Part shown: piece after piece, positions 30,901 through 37,962 of the stretch
How positions within the stretch are numbered: the stretch's first letter is position 1
Layout: each line of letters opens with the position of its first letter
Assembly (NCBI RefSeq): GCF_014649755.1
Contig: NZ_BMTQ01000006.1
Location: 310,001-374,000, forward strand
Origin: Streptomyces litmocidini
Lineage (GTDB): Bacteria > Actinomycetota > Actinomycetes > Streptomycetales > Streptomycetaceae
Direction: 5' to 3'
Length of the DNA stretch: 64,000 nucleotides
Notes under the pieces: generated by a model
What the model was told of the DNA's origin: nothing
Database searches by the model: none
What the model saw: only the letters and a program-made list of their open reading frames with translations
Made by a program: the position numbers and the translations under genes

Positions 30901-31040
30901 AGCGCGAGGTCCTCCTCGGCGTTGGCGTCCTCGCGGAACCGGGCGGGACTGGCGCCCCAGGCGTCGAGCACGCCCCGCCGCAGCCGTGCGGTGCCGAAGG
31001 GGTCGGTTCCGTCGGTCGTCGTCCGGACGCTGACGCTCAC
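27906..31040 (-). CDS. Sacsin/Hsp90-like GHKL ATPase, large protein
   Basis: This 1044-residue protein carries an N-terminal GHKL ATPase fold like that of Hsp90 and sacsin. The N-box is VVELAQNAADAA near residue 55, the ATP lid region includes AANTGAPLDAAG, and the glycine motif is GRFGVGFAAVLAV. The remaining 850 residues are acidic and not assignable; a chaperone-like role is inference. The GTG at 31040 has GGAG 6 nt upstream. It lies downstream of the DUF3027 gene on the same strand (124-bp gap). Confidence 0.82.
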   Translation of the reverse strand: MSVSVRTTTDGTDPFGTARLRRGVLDAWGASPARFREDANAEEDLALGGYRDRLVVELAQNAADAAHRAGVTGRLRLTLHPADHEGPAVLAAANTGAPLDAAGAESLSTLRASAKREQGHGAVGRFGVGFAAVLAVTDEPAVLGRHGGVRWSLAEARELAAEAARYSPGLGDELRRRDGHVPLLRLPLPAEGTAPEGYDTVVVLPMRDTAAEDLTERLLASVDDALLLTLPGLAEIVVETPGGGVRTLRRSDEDGYVRIDDSAAGGHRWRTVTHGGPIESGLLKDRPVEERLRPHWSVTWAVPVDAEGAPKHPRTTPVVHAPTPTDEPLGIPALLIASLPLDTARRHPAPGPLTDFLVQRAADAYAELLSDWRPVTTAALDLVPGPLGKGPLDGALREAILDRLPRVAFLAPAAPSEELPALRPIEAEVVEGAGAETVEVLAEVFPTLLPAGLERRPELRTLGIGRVPLTEAVDRLAGVDRPPTWWWRLYDSLAGVDPDRLTGLPVPLAENAEGARIRTTIGPRQVLLPQDRTPAELTRLGLKVAHPEAAHPLLEKLGALPATPRAVLTTPQVRAAVAASLDAGEIWDEDADTLDAEELAETVLALVRDAELDPGDEPWLGALALPDEDGELSPAGELVLTGSPFASVMREDELAFVDGDLAARWGEQPLAACGVLANFALIRATDLVLDPDEVEPREGDYPEPDDAGLLDAVDVWCEDVLDRLPETPVPPVATEIVAVRDLDLVDDDCWPMALALLAQPPLRDALTQPVRVLLPDGTTETVRSYTAWWLRDHPVLDGRHPAGLRAEGSDPLLAGLYDSADATGFEDEQVLRALGVRTSVAALLDEPGGAAELLARLADPSREVTAPQLHALYTALADLDPDQVTLPDELRAVVDGTLVVVDASEALVADAPDLLPLAGGLPLLPVSPSRAADLADLFQVRRLSEAVEAGVTTVGEEHEVPPSVHALLGPATPASYVEHEELHAGGTELDWRRTPDGVVHAATLEGVAAGLAWAAGQWPRRFEVAALLEDPSRTAELARDRWFD

Positions 31041-31164
31041 GTCTGACTCCACTCTTCGGGGCGGTCGTTCCCGGACCATTGGGCCCGGGGCCCGAAGGTA
31101 CCGCGGGCCGCGCCCGCCGAGCACGCGGCCCGGAGGCGGGGCGCGGCCCGGGCCGGTGGGCGGG

Positions 31165-32094
31165 CTACGAGTGGCCCAGGTCCTCCGACGCCGCGTCCGG
31201 TTCCGTCGTGGAGCCGGAGTCCTTCGCCGGGCGGAGGGGGAACTCGTCCGCCGCCATGGAGTCCAGCACCGGCGGCGCCGGCCGCGGCGGCTTCGGCATG
31301 ACGGCGGCCTCCGAGTGACCGCCGCAGCCGTACGCGAGGGACACGACCCGGCCGTCCGCCGGGGAGAACTCGTTGGCGCAGATGCCGAACGCCTGCTTCA
31401 GGGACCCGGCCAGCGGCACCAGGAACGCGCAGGACTCGCAGGAGGCGGGCGCCGCCTGGGCCATCGGCGTCTTCGCGCCGAACGCCTCGTCCCACCGGTC
31501 CGCGGCCACGTGCAGGCCGTAGCGGGAGAGGACCCGCGCCCGGCGCATGCCGAGTTCCTCCGCGACCGCGGCGATGGCGCCGCGCGACGGGGTGCGCGAG
31601 GTGAGCTCGGCGTCCTCCTCGTCGAGGTGCTCCTCCATCTCCTCCGAGACGACGGAGTTCGGCGGCGGCGCGTCCTCGCCGGAGTAGCCGGGCTCCAGGC
31701 GCAGGTCGTCCTGCTCCGTGGGGAGGAGGTCGCCGGGCCCCATGTCGCCGGGCCGCAGCCGCTCGCTCCACGGCACCCATTCGGGGGCGAGGAGCGCGTC
31801 GGCGCCGGGCAGCAGGACGGTTTCGTCAAGCGTGACGTTCTTGGCGCGGGAGGCGCGGGTGACGGTCACCGCCCAGCGCCAGCCCCGGTAGCCGGGCTCC
31901 TTGGACTCGAAGAAGTGCGTGACGACCCGGTCGCCCTCCGCGACGACCTCGACGTGCGCGCCCACGATCCCTGGCGCGGCCGCCTCCTCGGCGGCCTCCC
32001 GCGCGAGGTCTACGGCCTCCGCGCACAGGCGGTCGGGGGTACGCGTGGCTCGCGGGGTACGCGGGGTACCGCTTCGCGTCGTCGCAGCACTCAC
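31165..32094 (-). CDS. DUF3027 family protein
   Basis: This 309-residue actinobacterial protein matches DUF3027. The first half resembles a conserved beta-rich domain (VVTHFFESKEPGYRGWRWAVTVTRA...), a helical part follows (MRRARVLSRYGLHVAADRW), and the C-terminal part holds four cysteines (CESC...CANEFSPADGRVV...CGGHSE) that could bind zinc. The function is unknown. The GTG at 32094 is the start; earlier frame lacks conservation. It lies upstream of the GHKL ATPase and divergent from an MFS gene across a repeat-rich gap of 516 bp. Confidence 0.85.
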   Translation of the reverse strand: MSAATTRSGTPRTPRATRTPDRLCAEAVDLAREAAEEAAAPGIVGAHVEVVAEGDRVVTHFFESKEPGYRGWRWAVTVTRASRAKNVTLDETVLLPGADALLAPEWVPWSERLRPGDMGPGDLLPTEQDDLRLEPGYSGEDAPPPNSVVSEEMEEHLDEEDAELTSRTPSRGAIAAVAEELGMRRARVLSRYGLHVAADRWDEAFGAKTPMAQAAPASCESCAFLVPLAGSLKQAFGICANEFSPADGRVVSLAYGCGGHSEAAVMPKPPRPAPPVLDSMAADEFPLRPAKDSGSTTEPDAASEDLGHS

Positions 32095-32413
32095 AGGTCT
32101 CGCTTCTCTCCTACGCCGTCTCACGGGTGCGCCGGCCGAGGGGCGGGAGCGAAGCCACGGGCGGCGGGCGGAGCGGACCAGGGGGCCGCATCGACGTCCG
32201 CACCCGACTTGTCTCGCGCGTCTCGGGCACACCTAACGTCATCCATTCTGCGGGATGCCGAAGAGGCGCGCGGCCGAGAGATTCCGCCGGTGACGCGCTA
32301 CGCACGCTACCCCGTTCGCGGGCCTCCGCCCACATGCCCGCTCCAAGTGGCCCGCATCCCGGACGACCCGCCCGCCCGAACCGCCCCCGTACGGGCCGCG
32401 GCGGACGACGGGG

Positions 32414-32516
32414 GCGAGGGCGTACGGGCCCGGGCCGGGGACCCGGGAGCGAGGGCGTACGGGCCGGGCCGGAGGCCCGGGAGCGGGGGCGTACGGGCCG
32501 GGCCGGGGGCCCGGGA
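32414..32516. repeat. Three tandem 34-35-bp GC-rich repeats
   Basis: Units at 32414-32448, 32449-32482 and 32483-32516 share the pattern GCGAGGGCGTACGGGCC...CCCGGGA with few substitutions. They lie in the 516-bp divergent gap between the DUF3027 and MFS genes (32095-32610). The remainder of that gap holds no convincing gene; promoters for both flanking genes must be there. Confidence 0.8.
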
Positions 32517-32610
32517 CGGAGCCGTGCGGCGGCCGTCCGTCACCGATCGCTCCCGGCCGTCCTCGTCGTGCCCCGGTTCGCGGGGCGCGCCCGTGGGGCA
32601 CTATGACGGA

Positions 32611-33990
32611 GTGGCAGCCGCACGGTCCCCCGTACGATCGCATGATCCCGCCGGGCCGCTCCGCCGAGCGGGCCGGAAGGTCGGGCGTGCCCTGCACCTG
32701 CCGTTCACCGGGACCGCGAAGGGCATCCGCAAGGCCACTCACGCGCACGGCGCGGGCGAGTCGGGCCTCGGGAAGCTGATCGAGCTGCACGCCGTGAACG
32801 GCGCCGGCGACGTCATGATCACCGTCGCCCTCGCCTCCACCGTCTTCTTCTCCGTGCCGACCGACGAGGCCCGCGGCCGCGTCGCGCTCTACCTGGCCGT
32901 CACGATGGCCCCCTTCACCCTCCTCGCCCCCGTGATCGGTCCCCTCCTGGACCGGATCCCGCACGGGCGGCGCGCGGCGATGGCGGGCGCGATGCTGACC
33001 CGCGCGGTCCTCGCGATCATGATGTCGGGGGCGGTGGCGACGGGCGGGCTGGAGCTCTATCCGGCGGCGCTCGGCGTCCTCGTGGCCTCCAAGGCGTACG
33101 GGGTGGTCCGCAGCGCCGTCGTGCCCCGGCTCCTGCCACCGGGCTTCTCGCTCGTGAAGGCGAACTCCCGGGTCACCCTCGCCGGGCTGCTCGCCACCGG
33201 CATCGCCGCGCCCGTGGGGGCGGGGCTGCAGATGGTCGGGTCGGGGTGGCCGCTGTACGGGGCGTGCGCCCTGTTCCTGCTCGGTACGTTCTGGGCCCTG
33301 CGGATGCCGCACAAGGTGGACTCCGCGAAGGGCGAGCGGCGGGCGCACCTGCTGACCCACGGCGAGAAGAAGCCGAGTCTGCGGACGGTGGGCCCGTCGG
33401 TGCTGCGCGGCCTGACGGCGAACGCGTCGCAGCGCATGCTGTCCGGCTTCCTGATCTTCTTCCTGGCGTTCCTGCTGCGGGAGCATCCGCTGTCGGGGCA
33501 GAGCGCCGCCGTCTCCCTGGGGATCGTGGGCGTGGCGGCGGGCACCGGGAACGCCTGCGGTACGGCCGCCGGCTCGTTGCTGCGGGACAGGGGCCACGGG
33601 CCCGAGGTGATCATCGCCGCGATGATCACGACGGTGTTCGGCACGGCGGTCTTCACCGCCGTCTTCTTCGGCGGCCTGATGGTCGCCGTCCTCGGCGCGG
33701 TCGCGGGGCTCACCCAGGCCCTGTCGAAGCTGTCGCTGGACGCGCTGATCCAGCGGGACGTGCCGGAGCTGGTGCGGACCTCGGCGTTCGCTCGTTCCGA
33801 GACGGCCCTGCAGATGGCGTGGGTGGTGGGCGGCGGGATCGGCATCGCCCTGCCCCTGAACGGCACCCTCGGCATGTCCGTCGCCGCCGCCATCCTGGGT
33901 CTGGGCGCGCTCTTCTCCGTCCGTGGCCTCCTCTCGGCGTCCCGCAGCCGCTCGGGCCCCAAGGGCCGCCCCAGGGCGAAGGTGCCCTAG
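32611..33990 (+). CDS. MFS transporter
   Basis: This 459-residue membrane protein with about 11-12 segments is an MFS member. The N terminus is a long basic cytoplasmic segment (about 70 residues, Arg-rich, LPFTGTAKGIRKATHAHG). The helices include the motif A-like PVIGPLLDRIPHGRR. No substrate is known. The GTG at 32611 fits the conserved N terminus; the much longer upstream open frame is antisense to other genes. It is followed by a DUF2771 lipoprotein and the futalosine genes on the same strand. Confidence 0.85.
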   Translation: MAAARSPVRSHDPAGPLRRAGRKVGRALHLPFTGTAKGIRKATHAHGAGESGLGKLIELHAVNGAGDVMITVALASTVFFSVPTDEARGRVALYLAVTMAPFTLLAPVIGPLLDRIPHGRRAAMAGAMLTRAVLAIMMSGAVATGGLELYPAALGVLVASKAYGVVRSAVVPRLLPPGFSLVKANSRVTLAGLLATGIAAPVGAGLQMVGSGWPLYGACALFLLGTFWALRMPHKVDSAKGERRAHLLTHGEKKPSLRTVGPSVLRGLTANASQRMLSGFLIFFLAFLLREHPLSGQSAAVSLGIVGVAAGTGNACGTAAGSLLRDRGHGPEVIIAAMITTVFGTAVFTAVFFGGLMVAVLGAVAGLTQALSKLSLDALIQRDVPELVRTSAFARSETALQMAWVVGGGIGIALPLNGTLGMSVAAAILGLGALFSVRGLLSASRSRSGPKGRPRAKVP

Positions 33991-34004
33991 GCCGAACCCG
34001 CGCA

Positions 34005-34047
34005 GCCCGTACGGGGCCCCTGGGCGCCCGTACGGGGGCCCCTGGGC
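34005..34047. repeat. Tandem GC repeats downstream of the MFS gene
   Basis: Two units of 21-22 bp, GCCCGTACGGGGCCCCTGG..., lie at 34005-34025 and 34026-34047. More CCCGTACGGGG-like copies follow near 34110 and beyond. The 333-bp gap to the DUF2771 gene (33991-34323) holds no supported gene. The gap resembles the one upstream of the same MFS gene. Confidence 0.7.
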
Positions 34048-34323
34048 ACCCCGGAGGAGGCCGAGGGCGCTCCCGCACGGGGCCGAGGCCGTCCGGCGCG
34101 GGGCCCGGAACACCCCGTACGGGGCCGGGGGCGCCCGCATGAAGGGCTCGGGCCGTCCCGTGGCGGGGCCCGGAGCGCCCCGCCACCACGCCCGCGACTC
34201 TCCGTCCCGAAGCTCCGGACGCCCCGTGACGAAGCCCCGGACACTCCGTACGAAGCGGTACGCCGGGGCGGCACGCCGTACCCCCGCGTGGCGCGGGCGC
34301 GGCGGCCCGATAGCCTTCGGCTC

Positions 34324-34803
34324 ATGACCGTTGCGTTCTTCTCCGGCTCGCGCCGCCGGGCCGCCGTCGCCCTCGGGGCCGTCTCCGCCGGGCTCCTCGT
34401 ACTCTCCGCCTGCGACAAGCCGACTCCGCTCGCGACCCTGACGGTCGGGACCGAATCGGTGAACACCGAGGCCGCCTGCTACAACGACGGCGACGCCATC
34501 AAGGAGTCGCAGATCCAGCAGTGCCTCAACAAGAAGGCCGAGAAGACCATCACGGTCTCCGCGGACGACAAGATCCGCTTCGGCGTGGACCCGAAGATCG
34601 CGGACAACGGCTGGACGATCTTCCTCGGCGGCCAGCAGGCCGAGCCCGAGCCGTACAAGAAGACGTACCGGACCATCCCGGCCAGCGCCTTCTTCTCCAG
34701 CCAGACCGGCGAGGCCACCGACAAGACCCAGGTGACCATCGTCGAGAACACCGGCAAGAAGCTGACCGGCGTCTGGCACTTCCAGCTGAAGAAGGACTCC
34801 TGA
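34324..34803 (+). CDS. DUF2771 lipoprotein
   Basis: This 159-residue exported lipoprotein begins with an Arg-rich start, a hydrophobic core and the lipobox LVLSAC (cysteine near residue 31). The mature part fits DUF2771: Cys pair (AACYNDGDAIK...QQCLN), KTITVSADDKIRFGVDPKIADNGW and the ending TGVWHFQLKK. It is probably anchored on the outer face of the membrane. The family is unassigned. It sits directly upstream (7 bp) of mqnB, as part of the conserved neighbourhood around the futalosine genes. Confidence 0.87.
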   Translation: MTVAFFSGSRRRAAVALGAVSAGLLVLSACDKPTPLATLTVGTESVNTEAACYNDGDAIKESQIQQCLNKKAEKTITVSADDKIRFGVDPKIADNGWTIFLGGQQAEPEPYKKTYRTIPASAFFSSQTGEATDKTQVTIVENTGKKLTGVWHFQLKKDS

Positions 34804-34810
34804 TCCGCCG

Positions 34811-35542
34811 GTGGTCCACCGGATCCTGATCGTGACGGCCGTGGCGGCGGAGGCGGACTCCGTCGCCGCCGGCCTCGGCCCCGGCGGCCCTGAGCTCCTC
34901 CCGCTGCCGGGGGGCCTCGTCCTGCGCCGCCACGACCGCGTCGACGTCCTCGTCGGCGGGGTCGGCCCCGCGGCCGTCGCCGCCGCGACGGGGACGGCCC
35001 TCGCGTGCGAGGCCCTCGCCGGGGGCGGCTACGGCCTCGTCGTCTCCGCCGGGATCGCCGGCGGGTTCCGGCCGGCCGCGCCGCTCGGGTCCGTGGTCGT
35101 GTCCTCGGCGATCGTCGCCGCCGACCTCGGGGCCGAGACCCCGGACGGGTACCTCGCCGTCGAGGAGCTCGGCTTCGGCCGCTCCGTCCACCCCGTGTCC
35201 GAGGCGCTCACCGGCCGGATCACGGCCGCCCTGGACGCCGGCGGCCCGCCGCACGCCCTCGCGCCCGTCCTCACCGTCTCCACCGTCACCGGCACCGCCC
35301 GCCGCGCCGCCGAACTCGCGGAGCGCCATCCGGGGGCCGCCGCCGAGGCGATGGAGGGCTTCGGCGTCGCCGAGGCCGCCGCCGCGCACGGCGTGCCGGT
35401 CGTCGAGATCCGGGCCGTGTCGAACGCCGTCGGGCCGCGCGACCGCGCCGCCTGGCGCATCGGCGAGGCCCTGGGCGCCCTCCGGCACACCTTCGAGCTG
35501 CTCGGCCGTACCGTCTTCGTGGAGGCGCACGCGTGGAACTGA
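34811..35542 (+). CDS. mqnB: Futalosine hydrolase
   Basis: This 243-residue nucleosidase of the MTA/SAH family removes hypoxanthine from futalosine in the second stage of the futalosine menaquinone pathway. Family features are VSAGIAGGF near residue 77 and AEAMEGFGVAEAAA with the catalytic-type acid/glycine region near residues 176-190, and RAVSNAVGPRDRAAW near the end. The start is GTG. The 3' end overlaps mqnD by 10 bp, so the two are translationally coupled. This mqnB-mqnD pairing also occurs in S. coelicolor (SCO4327-SCO4326). Confidence 0.93.
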   Translation: MVHRILIVTAVAAEADSVAAGLGPGGPELLPLPGGLVLRRHDRVDVLVGGVGPAAVAAATGTALACEALAGGGYGLVVSAGIAGGFRPAAPLGSVVVSSAIVAADLGAETPDGYLAVEELGFGRSVHPVSEALTGRITAALDAGGPPHALAPVLTVSTVTGTARRAAELAERHPGAAAEAMEGFGVAEAAAAHGVPVVEIRAVSNAVGPRDRAAWRIGEALGALRHTFELLGRTVFVEAHAWN

Positions 35543-36378
35543 AGATCGCCTACTCGCCCTGCCCGAACGACACCTTCGTCTTCGACGCCTGGGCGCACGG
35601 CCGGGTCCCGGGCGCGCCCCGGCTCGACGTGACGTTCGCGGACATCGACGTCACCAACGGCTGGGCGGAGGGCGGCACCGACACGCACGACGTCCTGAAG
35701 GTGTCGTACGCCGTGCTGCCGTGGATCCTCGACGAGTACGCCCTGCTGCCCTGCGGCGGCGCCCTGGGCCGCGGCTGCGGCCCGCTGGTGCTGACGCGGG
35801 ACGCGCACACGGACCTCACGGGGAGGACGGTCGCGGTGCCGAGCGAGCGCTCCACCGCGTACCTGCTGTTCCGGCTGTGGGCGGCCGAGACGGTGCCCGG
35901 GGGCGTCGGCGAGGTCGTCGTGATGCCGTTCCACGAGATCATGCCCGCCGTGCGGGACGGGAAGGTCGACGCGGGGCTCGTCATCCACGAGGCCCGCTTC
36001 ACGTACAAGGACTACGGGCTGCACTGCCTCGCCGACATGGGCGAGCACTGGGAGTCCACGACCGGGCTCCCGATCCCGTTGGGGGCGATCGTCGCCCGCC
36101 GTTCGCTGGGCGCCGGGACCCTCCGGCTGCTCGCCGAGTCCGCCCGCGCGTCGGTACGGATGGCCTGGGACGACCCCGAGGCCTCCCGGCCGTACGTCCT
36201 GGAGCACGCCCAGGAGATGGACCCGAAGGTGGCCGACCAGCACATCGGTCTCTACGTGAACGAGTTCACGGCCGACCTCGGCGAGCGCGGCTACGCGGCG
36301 GTCCGCGGGCTGCTCACGCGGGCCGCGGCCGAGGGGCTCGTACCGCCCCTCGGCCCGGACGCGCTGCGGTTCCCGTGA
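35533..36378 (+). CDS. mqnD: 1,4-dihydroxy-6-naphthoate synthase
   Basis: This 281-residue protein has the periplasmic-binding-like fold of MqnD, which converts cyclic dehypoxanthine futalosine to 1,4-dihydroxy-6-naphthoate. It starts with LKIAYSPCPNDTFVFDAWAHG, a hallmark; the catalytic His is expected in the FHEIMPAV / HEARFTYKDYG region. The GTG start at 35533 overlaps the mqnB stop by 10 bp. The transcript probably ends at the hairpin at 36386. MqnA and MqnC are not in this window. Confidence 0.95.
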   Translation: MELKIAYSPCPNDTFVFDAWAHGRVPGAPRLDVTFADIDVTNGWAEGGTDTHDVLKVSYAVLPWILDEYALLPCGGALGRGCGPLVLTRDAHTDLTGRTVAVPSERSTAYLLFRLWAAETVPGGVGEVVVMPFHEIMPAVRDGKVDAGLVIHEARFTYKDYGLHCLADMGEHWESTTGLPIPLGAIVARRSLGAGTLRLLAESARASVRMAWDDPEASRPYVLEHAQEMDPKVADQHIGLYVNEFTADLGERGYAAVRGLLTRAAAEGLVPPLGPDALRFP

Positions 36379-36385
36379 GGGGAGC

Positions 36386-36402
36386 GCCGGACGGGGTCCG
36401 GC
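36386..36402. terminator. Hairpin between convergent mqnD and cold-shock genes
   Basis: GCCGGAC-GGG-GTCCGGC is a perfect 7-3-7 stem-loop 8 bp past the mqnD stop, in the 67-bp convergent gap. It can act on both strands. Confidence 0.65.
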
Positions 36403-36445
36403 AGCCGCCCGAAGTCCGCGGAGCAGCGCGGGGGCGGCCGGAGGA

Positions 36446-36829
36446 CTAGACGTCGAGCTGGTCGGCGACCGCGCGGAGCAGGCCGGCGATCTTCTTGCCC
36501 GCCGCCTTCTCCGGGTAGCGGCCGCGCTCCAGCATCGGCGTGATGTTCTCCAGGAGCGTCGTCAGGTCCTGCACGATGGACGCCAGCTCGTCGGGCTTGC
36601 GGCGCTGCGCCGCGGCGACGGACGGGGTCGGGTCGAGGACCGTGACGGACAGCGCCTGGTCGCCTCGCTGACCTGCGACGACCCCGAACTCCACCCTCTG
36701 CCCCGGCTTCAGTGCGTCGACTCCGGCGGGGAGCACCGACGAGTGGACGAAGACGTCGCCGCCGTCGTCGCGGGAGAGAAAGCCGAAGCCCTTCTCGCTG
36801 TTGAACCATTTGACCTTGCCGGTAGGCAC
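36446..36829 (-). CDS. Cold-shock domain protein with C-terminal extension
   Basis: This 127-residue protein has an N-terminal cold-shock domain (about 1-65) with RNP motifs KGFGFL and VFVHSS, which bind single-stranded nucleic acid. The second half (about 70-127) is an added helical region (LASIVQDLTTLLENITPMLERGRYPEKAAGKKIAGLLRAVADQLDV), so it is larger than the 67-residue CspA type. The GTG start at 36829 directly precedes PTGKVKWFN. Just upstream is a tandem (GAGGAC)3 repeat. Confidence 0.92.
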   Translation of the reverse strand: MPTGKVKWFNSEKGFGFLSRDDGGDVFVHSSVLPAGVDALKPGQRVEFGVVAGQRGDQALSVTVLDPTPSVAAAQRRKPDELASIVQDLTTLLENITPMLERGRYPEKAAGKKIAGLLRAVADQLDV

Positions 36830-36834
36830 GTCTG

Positions 36835-36853
36835 TCCTCGTCCTCGTCCTCGT
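36835..36853 (-). promoter_or_regulatory. Repeated SD-like GAGGAC units in the cold-shock leader
   Basis: On the sense strand, three adjacent GAGGAC units lie 5 nt upstream of the GTG start. Each resembles a Shine-Dalgarno core. Several overlapping ribosome-binding sites could affect initiation. Confidence 0.4.
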
Positions 36854-36972
36854 CGATGGGGATGGCAAACGGCGGGTCGTCGACCGACCCGCCGGCACCA
36901 GGCTAATGCTCAGGAGGCCGGTGACAAGACGCCGCCTGCGTGTTCCTCCGGCCTGGGAACTACCCTGGCCGG

Positions 36973-37251
36973 ATGCGTAGTGAAACCCCCGCCGCGCCGG
37001 TGGACGACAGTGCCCCGGGTGACGGTCTGGTCAAGGCCGGTGTGGTCCTGTTCGCGATCGGCGCGGTCGCGACGCTGGTCACCGTGGCCCCGCTGTTCCT
37101 CGGGACGGACCCGTTCCCCACCGTCGCGTACCTCGTGTCGATGCTGATGGGGGTCGGATTCCTCGTCGCCGCCGCCGGGCTCCTGCGTTCGGTCGCGGCC
37201 CAGCGGCGGCAGGCCCGAAAGGCTTCGGCCGCGGCCGCTCAGCCCCGGTAG
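36973..37251 (+). CDS. Small two-pass membrane protein
   Basis: This 92-residue protein has two hydrophobic segments (about 20-42 and 47-70, GLVKAGVVLFAIGAVATLVTVAPLFLG and TVAYLVSMLMGVGFLVAAAGLL) after an acidic N terminus, then a basic tail rich in Arg/Gln/Ala. Both ends are probably cytoplasmic. No family function is known. The ATG at 36973 is the start; an upstream ATG would lie too close to the cold-shock promoter. The end overlaps the convergent HAD gene by 13 bp. Confidence 0.75.
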   Translation: MRSETPAAPVDDSAPGDGLVKAGVVLFAIGAVATLVTVAPLFLGTDPFPTVAYLVSMLMGVGFLVAAAGLLRSVAAQRRQARKASAAAAQPR

Positions 37252-37862
37252 CCCTCCCACCAGGGACGGAAGTCCGTCAGGTCCGTCAGGACCACGTCCG
37301 CGCCGGCCGCGGCCAGCTCCTCGGCGGGGCAGGGACCGGTCGCGACGGCCACCGAGTAGGCGCCCGCGGTGGCGGCGCCCCGGACGTCGCCCACGTGGTC
37401 GCCGACGTACACCCCGGCGCCGTGCGCGCGCAGGGCCTTCGCCTTGCCCTCGGCCCACAGGCCGCCGGCGACCGCGTCGGGCTCGATGCCGAGGTGGGCG
37501 AGGTGCAGCTCGGCGTGCGGGCCGTTCTTCGCGGTGACGACGATCGTGCGGCCGCCCGCCTCGCGCACGGCCTCGATCGCGTCCCGGGCCCCCGGCATCG
37601 GGACGGTGGGCCCGATCGCGTACGAGGGGTAGAGCGCCCGGTAGCGGGCGGTCATCTCCGTGACGTGCTCGGCGGGGAACCAGTGCGCCATCTCCTGCTC
37701 CAGCGGCGGCCCGAGGCGGCTCACGACGAGGTCGGCGTCGATCGGGACGCCCGTCTCGGCGGAGAAGGCGACGAAGGCCGCCTTGATGCCGGGACGGGTG
37801 TCGAGCAGCGTCAGGTCGAGGTCGAAGCCGACGGTGAGCGGGTTCGTGGGCGCGGTTGTCAT
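37239..37862 (-). CDS. HAD-family hydrolase (phosphatase-like)
   Basis: This 207-residue HAD protein has motif I in VGFDLDLTLLD (nucleophile Asp near residue 14, acid/base Asp two later), motif II in TIVVTAKN, a lysine in the GLWAEGKAKAL region, and motif IV in YVGDHVGDVRGA. It is a C1-capped haloacid dehalogenase-type phosphatase resembling phosphoglycolate phosphatase-like proteins. The true substrate is unknown. The 3' end overlaps the small membrane protein gene by 13 bp. It is divergent from the iron-uptake operon. Confidence 0.9.
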   Translation of the reverse strand: MTTAPTNPLTVGFDLDLTLLDTRPGIKAAFVAFSAETGVPIDADLVVSRLGPPLEQEMAHWFPAEHVTEMTARYRALYPSYAIGPTVPMPGARDAIEAVREAGGRTIVVTAKNGPHAELHLAHLGIEPDAVAGGLWAEGKAKALRAHGAGVYVGDHVGDVRGAATAGAYSVAVATGPCPAEELAAAGADVVLTDLTDFRPWWEGYRG

Positions 37863-37913
37863 GGGCTCATTCTCGCTGTCCCCGGGGGCCGGGTGTTCGA
37901 ATAAGGGCGCTGC

Positions 37914-37938
37914 TTAGACTGAGGTGAGCCTAACCAAA
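37914..37938 (+). promoter_or_regulatory. IdeR/DmdR-type iron box and -10 of the siderophore importer
   Basis: TGAGGTGAGCCTAACCAAA at 37920-37938 (reverse complement TTTGGTTAGGCTCACCTCA) matches the iron-box consensus in about 16 of 19 positions. It adjoins a -10-like TAGACT (37915-37920). Binding of iron-loaded DmdR/IdeR would block the promoter, so the importer genes should be induced when iron is scarce. Confidence 0.75.
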
Positions 37939-37962
37939 CCTGTACTCCGCCGATGGGGCCCG

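Noticed and set aside
32095-32610. Tandem repeats as a CRISPR array
   Set aside because: The three units are contiguous with no spacers, and no cas genes are present.
30922-33990. A 1022-codon plus-strand frame
   Set aside because: Its first half is antisense to the GHKL and DUF3027 genes. The MFS family similarity begins after 32611.
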